From: Labia minor
Taxonomy: Eukaryota > Arthropoda > Insecta > Dermaptera > Spongiphoridae
Direction of reading: 5' to 3'
Length of the DNA stretch: 64,000 bases
Assembly (NCBI GenBank): GCA_963082975.1
Contig: OY720344.1
Location: 7,737,580-7,801,579 of the forward strand
Position 1 is the first letter of the stretch. Each line of letters opens with the position of its first letter. Below are positions 47,651 to 58,450 of the stretch, one piece after another. The position numbers were made by a program, and so were the translations under genes. Under the pieces are notes generated by a model that saw nothing but the letters and a program-made list of their open reading frames with translations, made no database searches and had not been told where the DNA came from.

Positions 47651-48510
47651 TAGGTTTGTTCAAAAGGTGAATTTTGAATTATTTCGAAAAGTATTTATTT
47701 ATTCATCAATATCCATTTTGTCCCTTTCAAAGTAATTCCCCTTAGATATAATGAACTTATGCCAGCGCTTCTTCCAATCGTCGAAGCACTTTTGAAATGC
47801 GCTTTTCGGTATTGCCATCAGCTCGTTCTTCGATTCTGACTTTATCTCATCCATTTTGCCAAAACGCTCCTTTCATCGGTCTATTCAGTTTTGGGAATAG
47901 GAACAAGTCACAGAGAGCCAAATCTGGTGAATACGGTAAGCATCATTACGGTGATGTTTTTGGCTAAAAAGTCACGAACTAGAAATGATGTCTGAGATGG
48001 TGCATTATCCATGATGTGTTTTTTCACAATTGCGATTGTTTGAGTCGTATTGATTCACGCAAACGATGCTTTGTAGTATTCCATATTTACACTACATTTG
48101 TTCGTAAGAACTCATGATGCACCACGCCAAACAGTGAGCAAAACCTTCACATTTGATCGAAATTGGCGTGCTTTTTTAAAACGCTTGTACCACTTATAAA
48201 CATTTTTTGAGACAAAGTAGACTCGCTGAATGACACACTCAACATTTTAAGTTCGTTGGAGCACTTTATTCAATTTGTGCCCCAAAATTTAATACAGAAT
48301 CATTGATCCATTTTTTTAAGTAAAAAATCGAAGAACACACAAAAACATGACTAACTCTTTCAGTTGTCAAAAACAAACTACTAATCCAAAATGGCTTATA
48401 ATGTCAACATTTGAGAAATATATGTGTACCAACATAACAAAAAAAATTCGATAATCGAATGTATACACCCCGCGAAAATTCAAAATTCACCTATTCTTTT
48501 GGTCAGACTA
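47651..48510 (-). mobile_element. mariner element, copy 2 (defective)
   Basis: Ends TAGGTTTGTTCAAAAGGTGA and, outward from the right, TAGTCTGACCAAAAGAATAG, both followed by GTGAATTTTGAAT. Read on the minus strand, the C-terminal part is well preserved: SKNELMAIPKSAFQKCFDDW, KKRWHKFIISKGNYFERD, then a stop near the end. Upstream, LPYSPDLALCDLFLFPKLNR holds the third-aspartate block, and FGVVHHEFL the VVHHEF motif. Several stops and indels interrupt it. It shows the C-terminus lost in copy 1. 860 bp, so internally deleted or lacking most of the N-terminal domain. Confidence 0.85.
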
Positions 48511-50249
48511 TTTTGAATGATTTTTTAAGATATCCATAAATATTTACTATTTATTTTACTATAGACAAATTCAAATTCAAATTTCTCCACAAATACAGAT
48601 CGTAGTGCCACTACTAAATTAGCTCATTCGAAAGGTGACACTGTATACATTGGATAGAGTATCAAAACATTGAATTTGGTTTAGTAGTTGGAAAGTTATT
48701 TGCGTTTTGCGTTTGAGAAAAATAATGAAAAAATGTATTATATTTTGCAATATTAATGTACTTATATGTGTGTGAATATATCTTTCCAATATACGAGTAT
48801 AATATATGTATTACTTATATATTTATTTAGGAAGTATGAATGAAGAGAGGAGAAGGTAAAAGACATGATTTTTCATTTAATTAAGGTGAGGAATAGTTAA
48901 GTTAGCCCACATAATGGAAGGCATGGTATCTTCTAAAGTAAATACAGATATCTCTTTTACAATAGAAGAATCTACTCATTAATTTAATCATTTATGTTTA
49001 GAAAACTTGAATTTGTTTCTAAAATTGTTTAATTTCAAGTAAATCATGTTTAAATTTTTTTATACTTTTGGATTTTAATTTAATTTTAATTAATTTATTT
49101 TTTAAAATATTTTAAGTACAATTTATTTTAAAAATTCTTCTTAATAGCTGGTATAACATGATTCAGATATTTCTGTTTGTTTTCTAATTCACTATTTTTT
49201 TTCTTCTTCCGCCCTCCGCCTACAGTGGCTTCTTTATCTCTCTCTCTCTCTCTCTCCTCACACACTTACCAATGAAAACTGAGAAATCGTTACTTGTTGT
49301 ACAAATCCTTTTGATAGGCCTATAAATTTAGTAGATTAACTGTCAGAAGAGTTGAAGGTCATTGGAGGCAGGTGATGGTTACATCTGGCAAAAGAAGTTC
49401 GAAGAAGGAGGGAGGAGGAGGTAAATAAATGATGTAATAGATAAATTCTCATCCATAACCCTTTTTAAGGTGTAGTACGTGAAAGGTCATCATCGTCATT
49501 AAAAATGGTCTCAGGGTACTTTCTTCTTGGTGAATTTTTCGTGCTAATCGCAAAAGGCAGGCAGTAAATGAGCGAGGTAGGCAGGCAATCAGCCAGCGAG
49601 CCAGGCAGGCTTTGTCCGTGTGCCAACTCAGGTGACATAATAGGTATGCGACACACCTATTGGCCCATCGACATGCATACCTGAATAGAAAAGACGGGGC
49701 TGCCAAGCAGGAAACGCTCCGAGTGAATGGATGAATTATAATCAAAACCCCTCGAAGCAGTCAAGGTCCTCATTCCAAGTGTGTAGGCTGGACCCACGAG
49801 TGTAAAGGGAAGCCCACTCGTTCACTGATCGGCCCTAATCAACCACAATTTAAAATAAATTTCCCTCTCTTACACCCAAACATTCAGAATAATAATAATA
49901 ATAATATATAATGCAACAACGGAAGATGAGATACTCTATCCAATTACCAATAAATACCATTCAACTAACTAATAAAGAGAAATAAATAAATAAATAAATA
50001 TTAACTTAAAATTAAGTTTTATTATTTATTTATTTTTTTACTTTAAAATTTAAAAACTAAAAATATACGTATGGAATGGTATTTTTCAATTATCTTCTCA
50101 CATTGATATATAATTTTCATTTTTTTTTTAATTCAACTTTATTTATATTAATACTTTAACATAATTAAGTAATTATTTATAAAGTTCTTTTGTCATAATA
50201 TTATGTTTTTATTTTGATATAAATTTTTAGTTAATTTTTCGTTTTTTTG
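48511..50249. other. AT-rich DNA with unique island 49190-49860
   Basis: The island is the largest less AT-rich unique block in the window: CCGCCCTCCGCCTACAGTGG, GGCAGGCAATCAGCCAGCGA with repeated (A)GGCAGGC, CCTCGAAGCAGTCAAGGTCC, and a CT run at 49236-49256. Two overlapping minus frames (98 and 63 codons) disagree and carry no known domain. It could be a conserved non-coding element or include an exon; no gene is called. Confidence 0.4.
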
Positions 50250-50815
50250 TTTTTACTATCTCGCCTGAGATAGTATTGCGATCATGAAAATTTTCGATGT
50301 TGAGATTTTGATGTTTTTATACGTTTTGAAGGTTCCTGAATCATTTTCACTAAGGTTGAGAAAAATGTCTGTGTGTGTGTGTGTGTGTGTATGTAACCAA
50401 GATTACGGAAAAACGGTTTGAGCTAGAATGATGAAATTTGGTATTCAAAATTCGTACTTTTCTCTCAACTTTTGAGAAATTTAGCTCAACCGGAAGAGGG
50501 TCATTATTTACCACGTTTTGATTTTTTTTCCTCTAAAGCAGTGCTCTAAAGTGACCGTAAAAATAAAGATAATTTTGATAATTTTTCACATGATTAAAAA
50601 TTGTATAAAACTGCTATATATAGAATTTCCGCTTGATTAAATCGCTGAAATTACCAGAATTAATTTTTTAACACTGCAAACACGTGACGTGGTGCCATCA
50701 ACAAAAAGCCAAACACGCTCTGATTTAATAAATATTATTTATTAATTTTAATTTATAATTTATAGTTAATTAAATTTAATTTAAATATAATATATTATGT
50801 TATTTAATCCAATTC
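50250..50815 (+). mobile_element. HEL-A, copy 7 (3' end lost)
   Basis: Starts TTTTACTATCTCGCCTGAGA and keeps a (TG)n at 50371-50390 and the whole core through ATGTTATTTAATCCAATT. It breaks off before GCGAGATAGTCGAG and the hairpin. A short insertion GCAGTGCTCTAAA near 50538 duplicates the CTCTAAAG word. Confidence 0.9.
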
Positions 50816-50890
50816 TCAAAGATTCCAGATTTTTCCATTTTAGTTAATAATCATGACAACTATGGTACTTCTATTCATATAAGTACAACG

Positions 50891-50938
<48 letters not shown>
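50816..50938. repeat. (AT)n microsatellite
   Basis: Pure AT run from about 50892 to 50938 directly abutting the mariner end, consistent with mariner's TA target choice. Confidence 0.8.
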
Positions 50939-50939
<1 letters not shown>

Positions 50940-51015
50940 TAGGTTGGTGCATATGAAATGTCGTATTCTTAAGTGATTGTATAAAACTGTATATCTTTCT
51001 TCAAAAGCTGTTTAT

Positions 51016-51243
51016 TCAATCAAAGTATGCTCCATTCGCTTCAATACACTTCTCCCAACGAGATTTTAAAGCGTAGATGCCTGTCTTAAAAAAATTTTGA
51101 TCTTTAGAATTAATAAACTCTGATATCGAGTTTTTTAGACTGTCTTCATTTTCATGGTGTTTGCCTCTTAAAAACAGCTCTAAATGCTTGAAAAAATGAA
51201 AATCGGTCGGCGAGAGATCCGGTGAATATGGTGGATGCTGCAA
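51016..51243 (-). pseudogene. mariner transposase C-terminus, left arm
   Basis: Reads QHPPYSPDLSPTDFHFFKHL, which includes the third catalytic aspartate (SPTD), then FLRGKHHENEDSLKNS, and ends SRWEKCIEANGAYFD and stop. It is the inverted twin of the right arm. Alone it lacks the first two catalytic aspartates and cannot be a working enzyme. Confidence 0.9.
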
Positions 51244-51506
51244 AACTTCATATTCCAGTTCGTTCAGTTTCGAAATTGTTTTATGCGATGTGTGCGGCCG
51301 AGCGTTGTACTGGCAGTACTTTTAAGTTAAAAATTGTACTCCCATCGCTTGTGAATCGGCATGGCCCGCTACTACTCCATGACAACGCTCGGCATCTCAT
51401 CAATGTACTGGCAGTACTTTTCGGCCGAAAAGTACTGCCAGTACAACGCTCGGCCGCACACATCGCATAAAACAGTTCGTTCAGTTTCGAAATTGTTTTA
51501 TGCGAT

Positions 51507-51932
51507 GTGTGCGGCCGAGCGTTGTCATGGAGTAGTAGCGGGCCATGCCGATTCACAAGCGATGGGAGTACAATTTTTAACTTATCGTGCATCTCATCAA
51601 TGTACTGGCAGTACTTTTCGGCCGAAAAGTACTGCCAGTACAACGCTCGGCCGCACACATCGCATAAAACAATTTCGAAACTGAACGAACTGGAATATGA
51701 AGTTTTGCAGCATCCACCATATTCACCGGATCTCTCGCCGACCGATTTTCATTTTTTCAAGCATTTAGAGCTGTTTTTAAGAGGCAAACACCATGAAAAT
51801 GAAGACAGTCTAAAAAACTCGATATCAGAGTTTATTAATTCTAAAGACCAAAATTTTTTTAAGACAGGCATCTACGCTTTAAAATCTCGTTGGGAGAAGT
51901 GTATTGAAGCGAATGGAGCATACTTTGATTGA
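51507..51932 (+). pseudogene. mariner transposase C-terminal half, right arm
   Basis: A frame of 141 codons. Its first 30 or so codons are out-of-phase or antisense mosaic. From YWQYFSAEKYCQYNARPHTS onward it is genuine transposase, but the stretch carrying the second aspartate (LLLHDN) is skipped at an internal join. It continues with TISKLNELEYEVLQHPPYS through to the AYFD end. In the unbroken version on the minus strand the spacing from HDN aspartate to SPTD aspartate is 34 residues, the DD34D mariner signature. Defective. Confidence 0.85.
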
Positions 51933-52013
51933 ATAAACAGCTTTTGAAGAAAGATATACAGTTTTATACAATCACTTAAGAATACGACATTTCATATGCA
52001 CCAACTCTACCTA

Positions 52014-52769
52014 TATATATCCAATGAAAAATTAGATTAATTATTTTTTATTTTAATATCTATGCACAAAAAAAAAAATAAATAGCAAACGGATGCAATG
52101 AATATAAAAATTAATTAACCAAAAAAACAACAGATTTTTTTACATTTAAATTTAATTTTCTCTCAAAGGGAGGACAAAAGTGATAAATTTATCTAAATAT
52201 ATACATTTATTAGTTAGCATAAAGAAATGATTACAGTCAAATGATTAGTCACAAATATATACGTCTAAGATATTATAAAGAAAGGCAAATAAAATAGAAA
52301 GGAAATCGTTTAAAATTTTTTTTTTACTTTCAGTTTAATTATAAACTACATATAGTATGTGTCTTTCTCATTATAATTATTCTTTAGTTAAATGAACAAA
52401 TTAGTTATATTTAAAATTTAATTATTTTTTAAATTTTTATATATTTTAAACAAATGTTAAAATAAATATTGAATCCTAATGAAAGAGAAAATTCCAAGTT
52501 AAATAATAATAATAATAATTAATAATCCACATCATTAGAAAGGTCCTAATGCTATGAAGAATTTGAAATAAGGGTGTTGTGGGTCAGGTTGAAGTCCTTC
52601 TCCGCCTCCCCTTTGAGCCTAATCTCAATAAAAAAAATGAGAAATAAAAAAATGATAGCTAAAAGTGCGCAAGTGCTGCGAAGTGTGCAAAGATTCATAA
52701 TTTATATTATGCCAACTTTGCATCAGAGCCACCAGCTTTCAAGATTATTTTTTAAATCAATTATATTTT
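52014..52769. other. AT-rich DNA
   Basis: A/T-rich; patch 52570-52745 is less AT-rich (GTCAGGTTGAAGTCCTTCTC), with a 66-codon frame that I cannot support as a gene. Confidence 0.5.
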
Positions 52770-53295
52770 TGTAATTGTTCAGATTAGTTGTCATGTCATG
52801 GATTTGGATGAAACTTTGCTAGTCGACTTCTTTTTTAATTCCGAAGAAACTTTCTTTATACAATATTTCTCGGTCTTTTCTTGTTTACGAGATAAAAATT
52901 ATTAACGTTTAACAGATAAATTAATGAAAGCCCAATTGAGCAGCCATTAAGTAATGATTTATTGTCTAATTCACTAATGATTCACTTATTCACTAATTTT
53001 AGATTTTTTTCAGTTCGGTTTAGATATAGGGAAATCATTTAATTTTTCTATATCTAACCCGAACTGAAAAAAAAAACAAACAAAAAATTAGTGGAGCCTT
53101 CTGCTGGTAAAATTAATAAAACATGGTAACTAAATAGAATTACAATGAATTTATATGCAAATTTTAATTTTTATTCCATAAACTAGAAGCGACCCGGAAA
53201 AATTGCATAACGAAAGTTTTTTTGGAATTAACAAAGAATCCACTGTTAAATTTTTTTACAAATCCATGACATCATAACTAATCTGAACAATTACT
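52770..53295. mobile_element. FB-D: fold-back hAT-like element
   Basis: Both ends begin GTAATTGTTCAGATTAGTT, then ATGTCATGGATTTG. The central palindrome TTCAGTTCGGTTTAGATATA / TATATCTAACCCGAACTGAA is the clearest of the family. Flanks TATATTTT and ATTATTTT agree at 6 of 8. Interior shared: ATTTCTCGGTCTTTTCTTGT, ATTGAGCAGCCATTAAGTAA and AGTGGAGCCTTCTGCTGG. 526 bp, non-coding. Confidence 0.85.
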
Positions 53296-53429
53296 ATTAT
53301 TTTATTTAAATACAAAATTAATTTCAGTTTTTTAATGGCTCCTTCTTCTATAGAAATAATATACACCTATAAAGAATAAGAATTTCAATATTTTTAAATT
53401 TATGTTATTTTTTCTTTTTTGATACATTA

Positions 53430-53462
<33 letters not shown>

Positions 53463-54896
53463 CATAAATGTTTATTTAATTCTCTTTCTCTATTTCTCTC
53501 TTTAGTTTTATATATAAATATATTATTTTTTTTTAATAAAATCAATAAATAGTACAATTAAAATTATTCAATAAATGAATTATATATGCTCGTATTATAA
53601 TTAATAAATTCAAACGTGTTAGTAAATTGGTGAAAGTTGTTAAACAACTGATAATCGATTATATTGTCTCAATAGATTAAAATTATTATTAACTAGAATG
53701 AATATATCTTTATATATATATATAAGAGTTGAGCTTGAAGTAGTGAGATTGAAAGTTGTTGCCCTTGATTGGTACTTACTTCTCTTTTGTTCATTGGCTC
53801 TGAATCTAAAAATAGTCACTTGTACCTCACCCCACGTTTTATTCCTCTGTTCCTACCCCCACCCTTAACCTCATTCTGTTCCCTCAGACTATTAACTTAT
53901 TTCTTGCTATTTCAAATAATTTGAAATAATTACAAAAAAAAGAAATAATTATATAATAAAATTTCACTGAGATATGGACAATTCCTTGACACTATCACTT
54001 AAATTTTCCTAAAGAATTCGTAAACAAAGACTCAGTAGTATTAATTAAAGTAGTATCAAAGTATTAATTTTATATTCATTCTCGGAAATTTTTTACTTAA
54101 AATATAGTAGTAATTAATAATTGAGCATCCAAACTAAAAATAAAAACCAAAATAATATAATTTAGTTATTTTTTAATTCAAATTTTAAAAATAGATTATA
54201 TACTTTATAATGTAAAATATATATAATCTCTCTTTCTATATTTTTACTTTTATTCTACCAAAAGTAGAAATAAAAATATAAATCTATTTGAAAAAAATAA
54301 ATATTTTCTAATTTAAGAATTTAAAAGAGTGAATGAAATATAGAAAAAACAAAAATTAATAATAATAAACGTTGTTATATTATTATTATACTTATACCTA
54401 TTATCTTGTTAGAAGAAAAAAATCGTTTTTTTATTCCTGTCTTCTTTTTTTCACTCCCCTCGATTTGTTAATGGATCAGAAATGGAATCAATAATTCAAT
54501 GTCAAAATCTTAAAATGTTGAAATCCCAGTACAAATACACACAAGACAACATCATAGAATAATGATAATAATGTTACGATAATAATCATCATAATGACGA
54601 TAGATCTGTTGGGGTTTAGAAAAATGAAGGATGCCAAAAATACATTGAGAGCTTTGTTAGTTTTTTTTTTTATATATATAAATTTTGTTTTTTTTTTAAT
54701 ATTAATGATAAATATCCCAAATACGCCCAACAAGAGAAAAACGCCATTAAATTTCCATCTGGGCTCTTGGCCGTCCAAATTGGAAAGAAAAAGTGCCACC
54801 AGTGGGGTAAAATGACATAAAGAGAAAAAAATTACATCTCCTACCCTCTCATTCTCTCTTATGTTTCTTTTCTTTCGTTTCATATATATATATATA

Positions 54897-54931
<35 letters not shown>

Positions 54932-55213
54932 AAATAAAATAATATTCCCTTTAATATCAATTTTCCAATAATATATATTGGAATACCTGATAGTTTTAAT
55001 TTATCTTAGATCACTATATATTTAGTAATAAATATTTAGTAAAGTTGATAGTAAAAATGAGATAGATTAGATTAACAAGTCAAAAAACAAAAAAATTATA
55101 CTTTTAGGAAATCCATTTTGTTCTCATTTGAAGGGGAAAATATTTAGATGATACACACACACACACAACATAATGGTATTTGAATTTATCAAGTATTTCA
55201 TATATACATATAT
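53296..55213. other. AT-rich DNA with SSRs
   Basis: (ATT)n at 53430-53462, AT runs at 53711-53723 and 54882-54927, and (CA)n at 55153-55166. Patch 53740-53890 is less AT-rich. Region 54590-54830 has opposite-strand overlapping frames (131 and 73 codons), largely T/A-run driven. No gene is called. Confidence 0.5.
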
Positions 55214-56530
55214 AGGGTAAAGCATACAGTCGTTGGCCCCCTTAAATAACTCCTAGCAGTCTTTAATTCATATCCTTTTTTTTTTTTTGAAAATATGTTT
55301 ATTGAGCCAAATTACAAATAATTATATTTACAAAAAAGCTTATCCCTAAACACATGGGATATACAGATTAACAATAATTAAAAAAACAAATATATAACAA
55401 AATTGTGCAATATAGCACATTCATTGTTAAACTAAATATTACAAAATATAATGTATTTAGAATCTAAAATTATTAGATTATTTCCTTTTCCTTTTTTACC
55501 GATCGACGATAGTAAGGGAGGTATTGTTTTCACACCAAATTTCACATGAAGAGATTTTCTACATATCTCCACGAATCATGCATTTTCTTAACAGAAAAAA
55601 GTATTTTTAGCATGATGTCTGTCCGTCCGTCCGTATAGATGTGTACAGCCTGAACGGCTCAACGGATTTTGATGAAATTTGGTATATTTACTTAATGCAT
55701 CAGTGGGATGAATTGATCAACTTTCCGGAAACCCGAAGTGGTAGTATTAGCGATCGACGATAGGAAGGGAAGGGTTATTTTCGCACCAAATTTCACATAA
55801 GGAGATTTTTTACATATCACCACGAATCATGCACTTTGTATTGGTTTTATTCTCGAGAAAAATCAATTTTATTAGTTTTTGTCTTAATTTAAAATTATAT
55901 GACGTCATTAAGCCATTTATGACGTCACAGCCTGGTCTTACCTATATATTATATATAAAATAAAATTAAAAATATTTATTTTATATCCATATCTGTTTTT
56001 TATTACATTAATAGATATATTAAAATTATTTGAAATTGTTTCTGTAGCTGGAAATTAATTTATTTCAAACCGTCGGTCGGTTCGGACCTGGCCACATTTA
56101 AATTTATATTGATTATACAATTAATGATAAAATGAATGAAATGAAATGAAATTTTATTCAGGAAAATATATAAAAAAAACCTGAAGACTATTTAATGCAT
56201 ATCTGGGCAAATTGAGGAACAATCTATGTCAAATTAGGTTTGCAGAACATAGTTACTATGAGCATTTTGATCAATAAAAAAAAATCATTTTCTCATGTCA
56301 TTTTCAATAAACAACACCTTTTTAAAAAAAAATCCTAAAAACTACAGTTATTGGCCCCCCGTTATAGTTATTGGCCTACGTATTCTATAGTGATTATACA
56401 ACCATACAACAAATGATTACAGAACCATAGTTAATAGCCCAATTTTTAAAATAAAAATCTCTTATAATTTGTGTTTTAGTGATAGGGGGCCAATGACTGC
56501 CTCGGGGCCAACGACTGTATACTTTACCCT
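55214..56530. mobile_element. TIR element with AGTYRTTGGCCCC repeats, HEL-B nested inside
   Basis: Terminal inverted repeats AGGGTAAAGCATACAGTCG, continuing TTGGCCCC (one mismatch between ends), lie between TATA flanks, suggesting TA-type insertion. Further copies of the inner word follow: ACAGTTATTGGCCCCCC (56344), TATAGTTATTGGCCTA (56363), AGTTAATAGCCC (56429, decayed), and GGGGGCCAATGACTGC in reverse (56487) beside the right end. Such subterminal repeats usually bind the element's transposase. Removing the nested HEL-B leaves about 710 bp with no long frame. Superfamily not determined. Confidence 0.78.
55493..56097 (+). mobile_element. HEL-B, copy 4 (3' hairpin cut)
   Basis: The 5' end reads TTTTACCGATCGACGATAG; short (GTCC)n at 55619-55636; TGACGTCA twice (55910-55917 and 55930-55937). 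The 3' part reaches CCGTCGGTCGGTTCGGACC and CTGGCCACA, then stops: the second hairpin arm and AACTTATT are missing. A 10-bp gap in the core removes TTGGTGCAAATC. It lies inside the TIR element 55214-56530 and so is the younger insertion. Confidence 0.92.
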
Positions 56531-57177
56531 ATATATAAATGATTAAAAAAAATAAGTTGTGTGCTTTATGTTTTTTATAATAATATTTATAAGTAATCCT
56601 TTTAATTTCAAAATATTCTTAATTAAATCGTGAATGAACAATCATGCATTTATTTACTTGTGTATATATAATTCATTTATCATTTGATATATATATATAT
56701 TATATTAAAATATTTCCATTTGTTTTTTTGTTTAATTTTGGTTAAATTAATTAATTATTTTTAAATAAAAATGTATTTATTTTAATTTTACAGTATAATG
56801 TATATTTCATAATAATATAAAATGATTTATCCGTGGTTATAATGATAGATTATATAAAGATAAATTATATATTTAAACGTATTTTAAATAATAATAATAA
56901 TAATAATACGCGCGAATTTAATGATTTAAGAAATACTGATAAAAAAATATTTGATAGGTTGTAGAGTAGAATTATTAAAAAGAAAAAGAACAGAAATTTA
57001 CATTTATTGATATTTTTTGTTAATGACATTTATGATTGATTATTTATGTTTTCCTAACGATGATTTTTTTTTAAACTAATTAAAAAATTGAAATTTTTCT
57101 ATTAAATCAGAATATATATTCAAATTATATTCTGTTGACTGGGAAATAAATACTACTTAAATTTAATATATTGTAAT
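56531..57177. other. AT-rich non-coding DNA
   Basis: A/T-rich with (AAT)n at 56888-56909 and CGCGCG at 56910. Nothing recognised. Confidence 0.6.
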
Positions 57178-57446
57178 CAGTGGTGTATTGGGAGGGGAAC
57201 GCGGGGGAACGACGTTCCCTTACCTTTTTTCTCAGTATTGGAACGCGTTCCAGTACTTTTTCATATCCCAACTACTCCCACTTAAATCTACTTATAGAAT
57301 TTCTTTTTTGTATTGTAAATATTTTGTATAGTAATAATAAGAAAAAAATAAAAACTTTTATGGAAAAAAATAGTTTACTGAAAATAGGACTTATTTTTGC
57401 TTCCACTATGCGTTCCCTTACTTCTTATTTTACCAATACATCACTC
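57178..57446. mobile_element. hAT MITE family M, copy 2
   Basis: Starts CAGTGGTGTATTGGGAGG and ends CCAATACATCACTC. Flanks ATTGTAAT (57170-57177) and ATTCTAAT (57447-57454) match at 7 of 8. The interior matches copy 1 at 40621 throughout, with an extra CTCAGTATTGGAACGCGTTC insertion at 57230-57251. The 107-codon frame over it is not a gene. Confidence 0.9.
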
Positions 57447-58450
57447 ATTCTAATCAATTGTGTATTTTTTTTCCTCCCAAATTATATTATATACAATTCT
57501 TAATAAGTAGGAATAATATATTTTCTGGTAATCATTCGTTATAATCCGATGAATTTATTTAATATATTCATCGGATGGAAATTAGACACGCATTAAACAG
57601 TCAACTGTAACGAATATCTGATTGATTGAAATGATTTTTCAATTGATTTCCAAATCAGATACACACAGGTTGATTGGTTCTGGTTAAAAGATTTCTTGTC
57701 TTCTTTTTTCTCCTTCAATTACATTTTTTTTTTTCTTTTTCATATTTATTTAGAAAATGATCCTTTGATAGTGGCATTCAATAAGAGGAGGAGAATGAAG
57801 GGCGTATGTAGGGAAGGGGGAAGGTGGAGGGAGACAAAAACCCTGGAAAAGCGGCTTATGTGATTGAGAGAGTCAACACCGCAAAAACGGTTGGCGAAAA
57901 AAAGGGGTCCATCATACGATCGACAAATCCCCAAAAGGGTCAATTTATCAAAATTCCGATTTGGGAATTACGACGAGAAAGATGATGGTTGGTGGTGGGG
58001 TAATCATAAATAAATAAAGACAGACAGACTGTCAAGGTTATGTTTGAATAAATCTTTGTCTCTCCCCCCTCCCCCTCCACACAATGTTTTTTTTGGGAAT
58101 GATATATATATATATATATATATATAATAGATTTTTATAGCCCTTTTGGAATATAATTAAGAGATAGGCCCTTTTCCTTTGACAGCAAAACTGTCAGTAA
58201 AGATAAATAACAAAATAGATAATATAATGCTTCATAGGAATATTTATCTTTTGTCGGGGTTAAGCATTTATTATTATTATTACTATTATTATTAACACCT
58301 TTTTTAATAAACAAATTATGCAAACTATTTATTTATTTTATTAAAAAAAACTAATTAGAATGTGTTTTATACTGAACAATTATTATCTTATATTATTATA
58401 CTATCAAAAATTATATATTTATATATATATACCAATATATTTGTATTTTT
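57447..58450. other. AT-rich DNA with unique island 57740-58080
   Basis: The island has GGAAGGGGGAAGGTGGAGGG, GTCAACACCGCAAAAACGGT and CCATCATACGATCGACAAAT. It is unique in the window; the minus frame of 65 codons has no domain. (AT)n at 58100-58126 and (ATT)n at 58269-58292. Confidence 0.45.

Larger units (their letters stand above)
50939..52013. mobile_element. palindromic mariner 2 (nested inversions)
   Basis: Ends TTAGGTTGGTGCATATGAAA and its inverse; TTAGGTTGGTGCA is the cecropia/Hsmar1-type end. Outer arms 50939-51323 and 51626-52012 are near-perfect inverted copies of the transposase 3' half. An inner inverted pair (51324-51392 and 51514-51583) carries the LVNRHGPLLLHDNARPH region. 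An 83-bp direct repeat (51393-51475 and 51590-51672) contains a 42-bp perfect palindrome centred on CGGCCG. No N-terminal DNA-binding domain remains. Confidence 0.93.

Noticed and set aside
49449-49745. 98- and 63-codon minus frames
   Set aside because: Two different frames over one GC-richer island with repeated GGCAGGC; no domain or splice evidence, kept only as an island.
51222-51684. 82-, 107- and 125-codon frames in the centre of palindromic mariner 2
   Set aside because: Mosaics of sense and antisense transposase created by nested inversions; not separate genes.
54488-54883. 131-codon minus frame with hydrophobic runs
   Set aside because: Membrane-like stretches come from A/T runs; an overlapping opposite frame exists and no start or splice support.
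57180-57503. 107-codon plus frame
   Set aside because: It begins at the terminal repeat of a hAT MITE whose other copy (40621) does not keep the frame.
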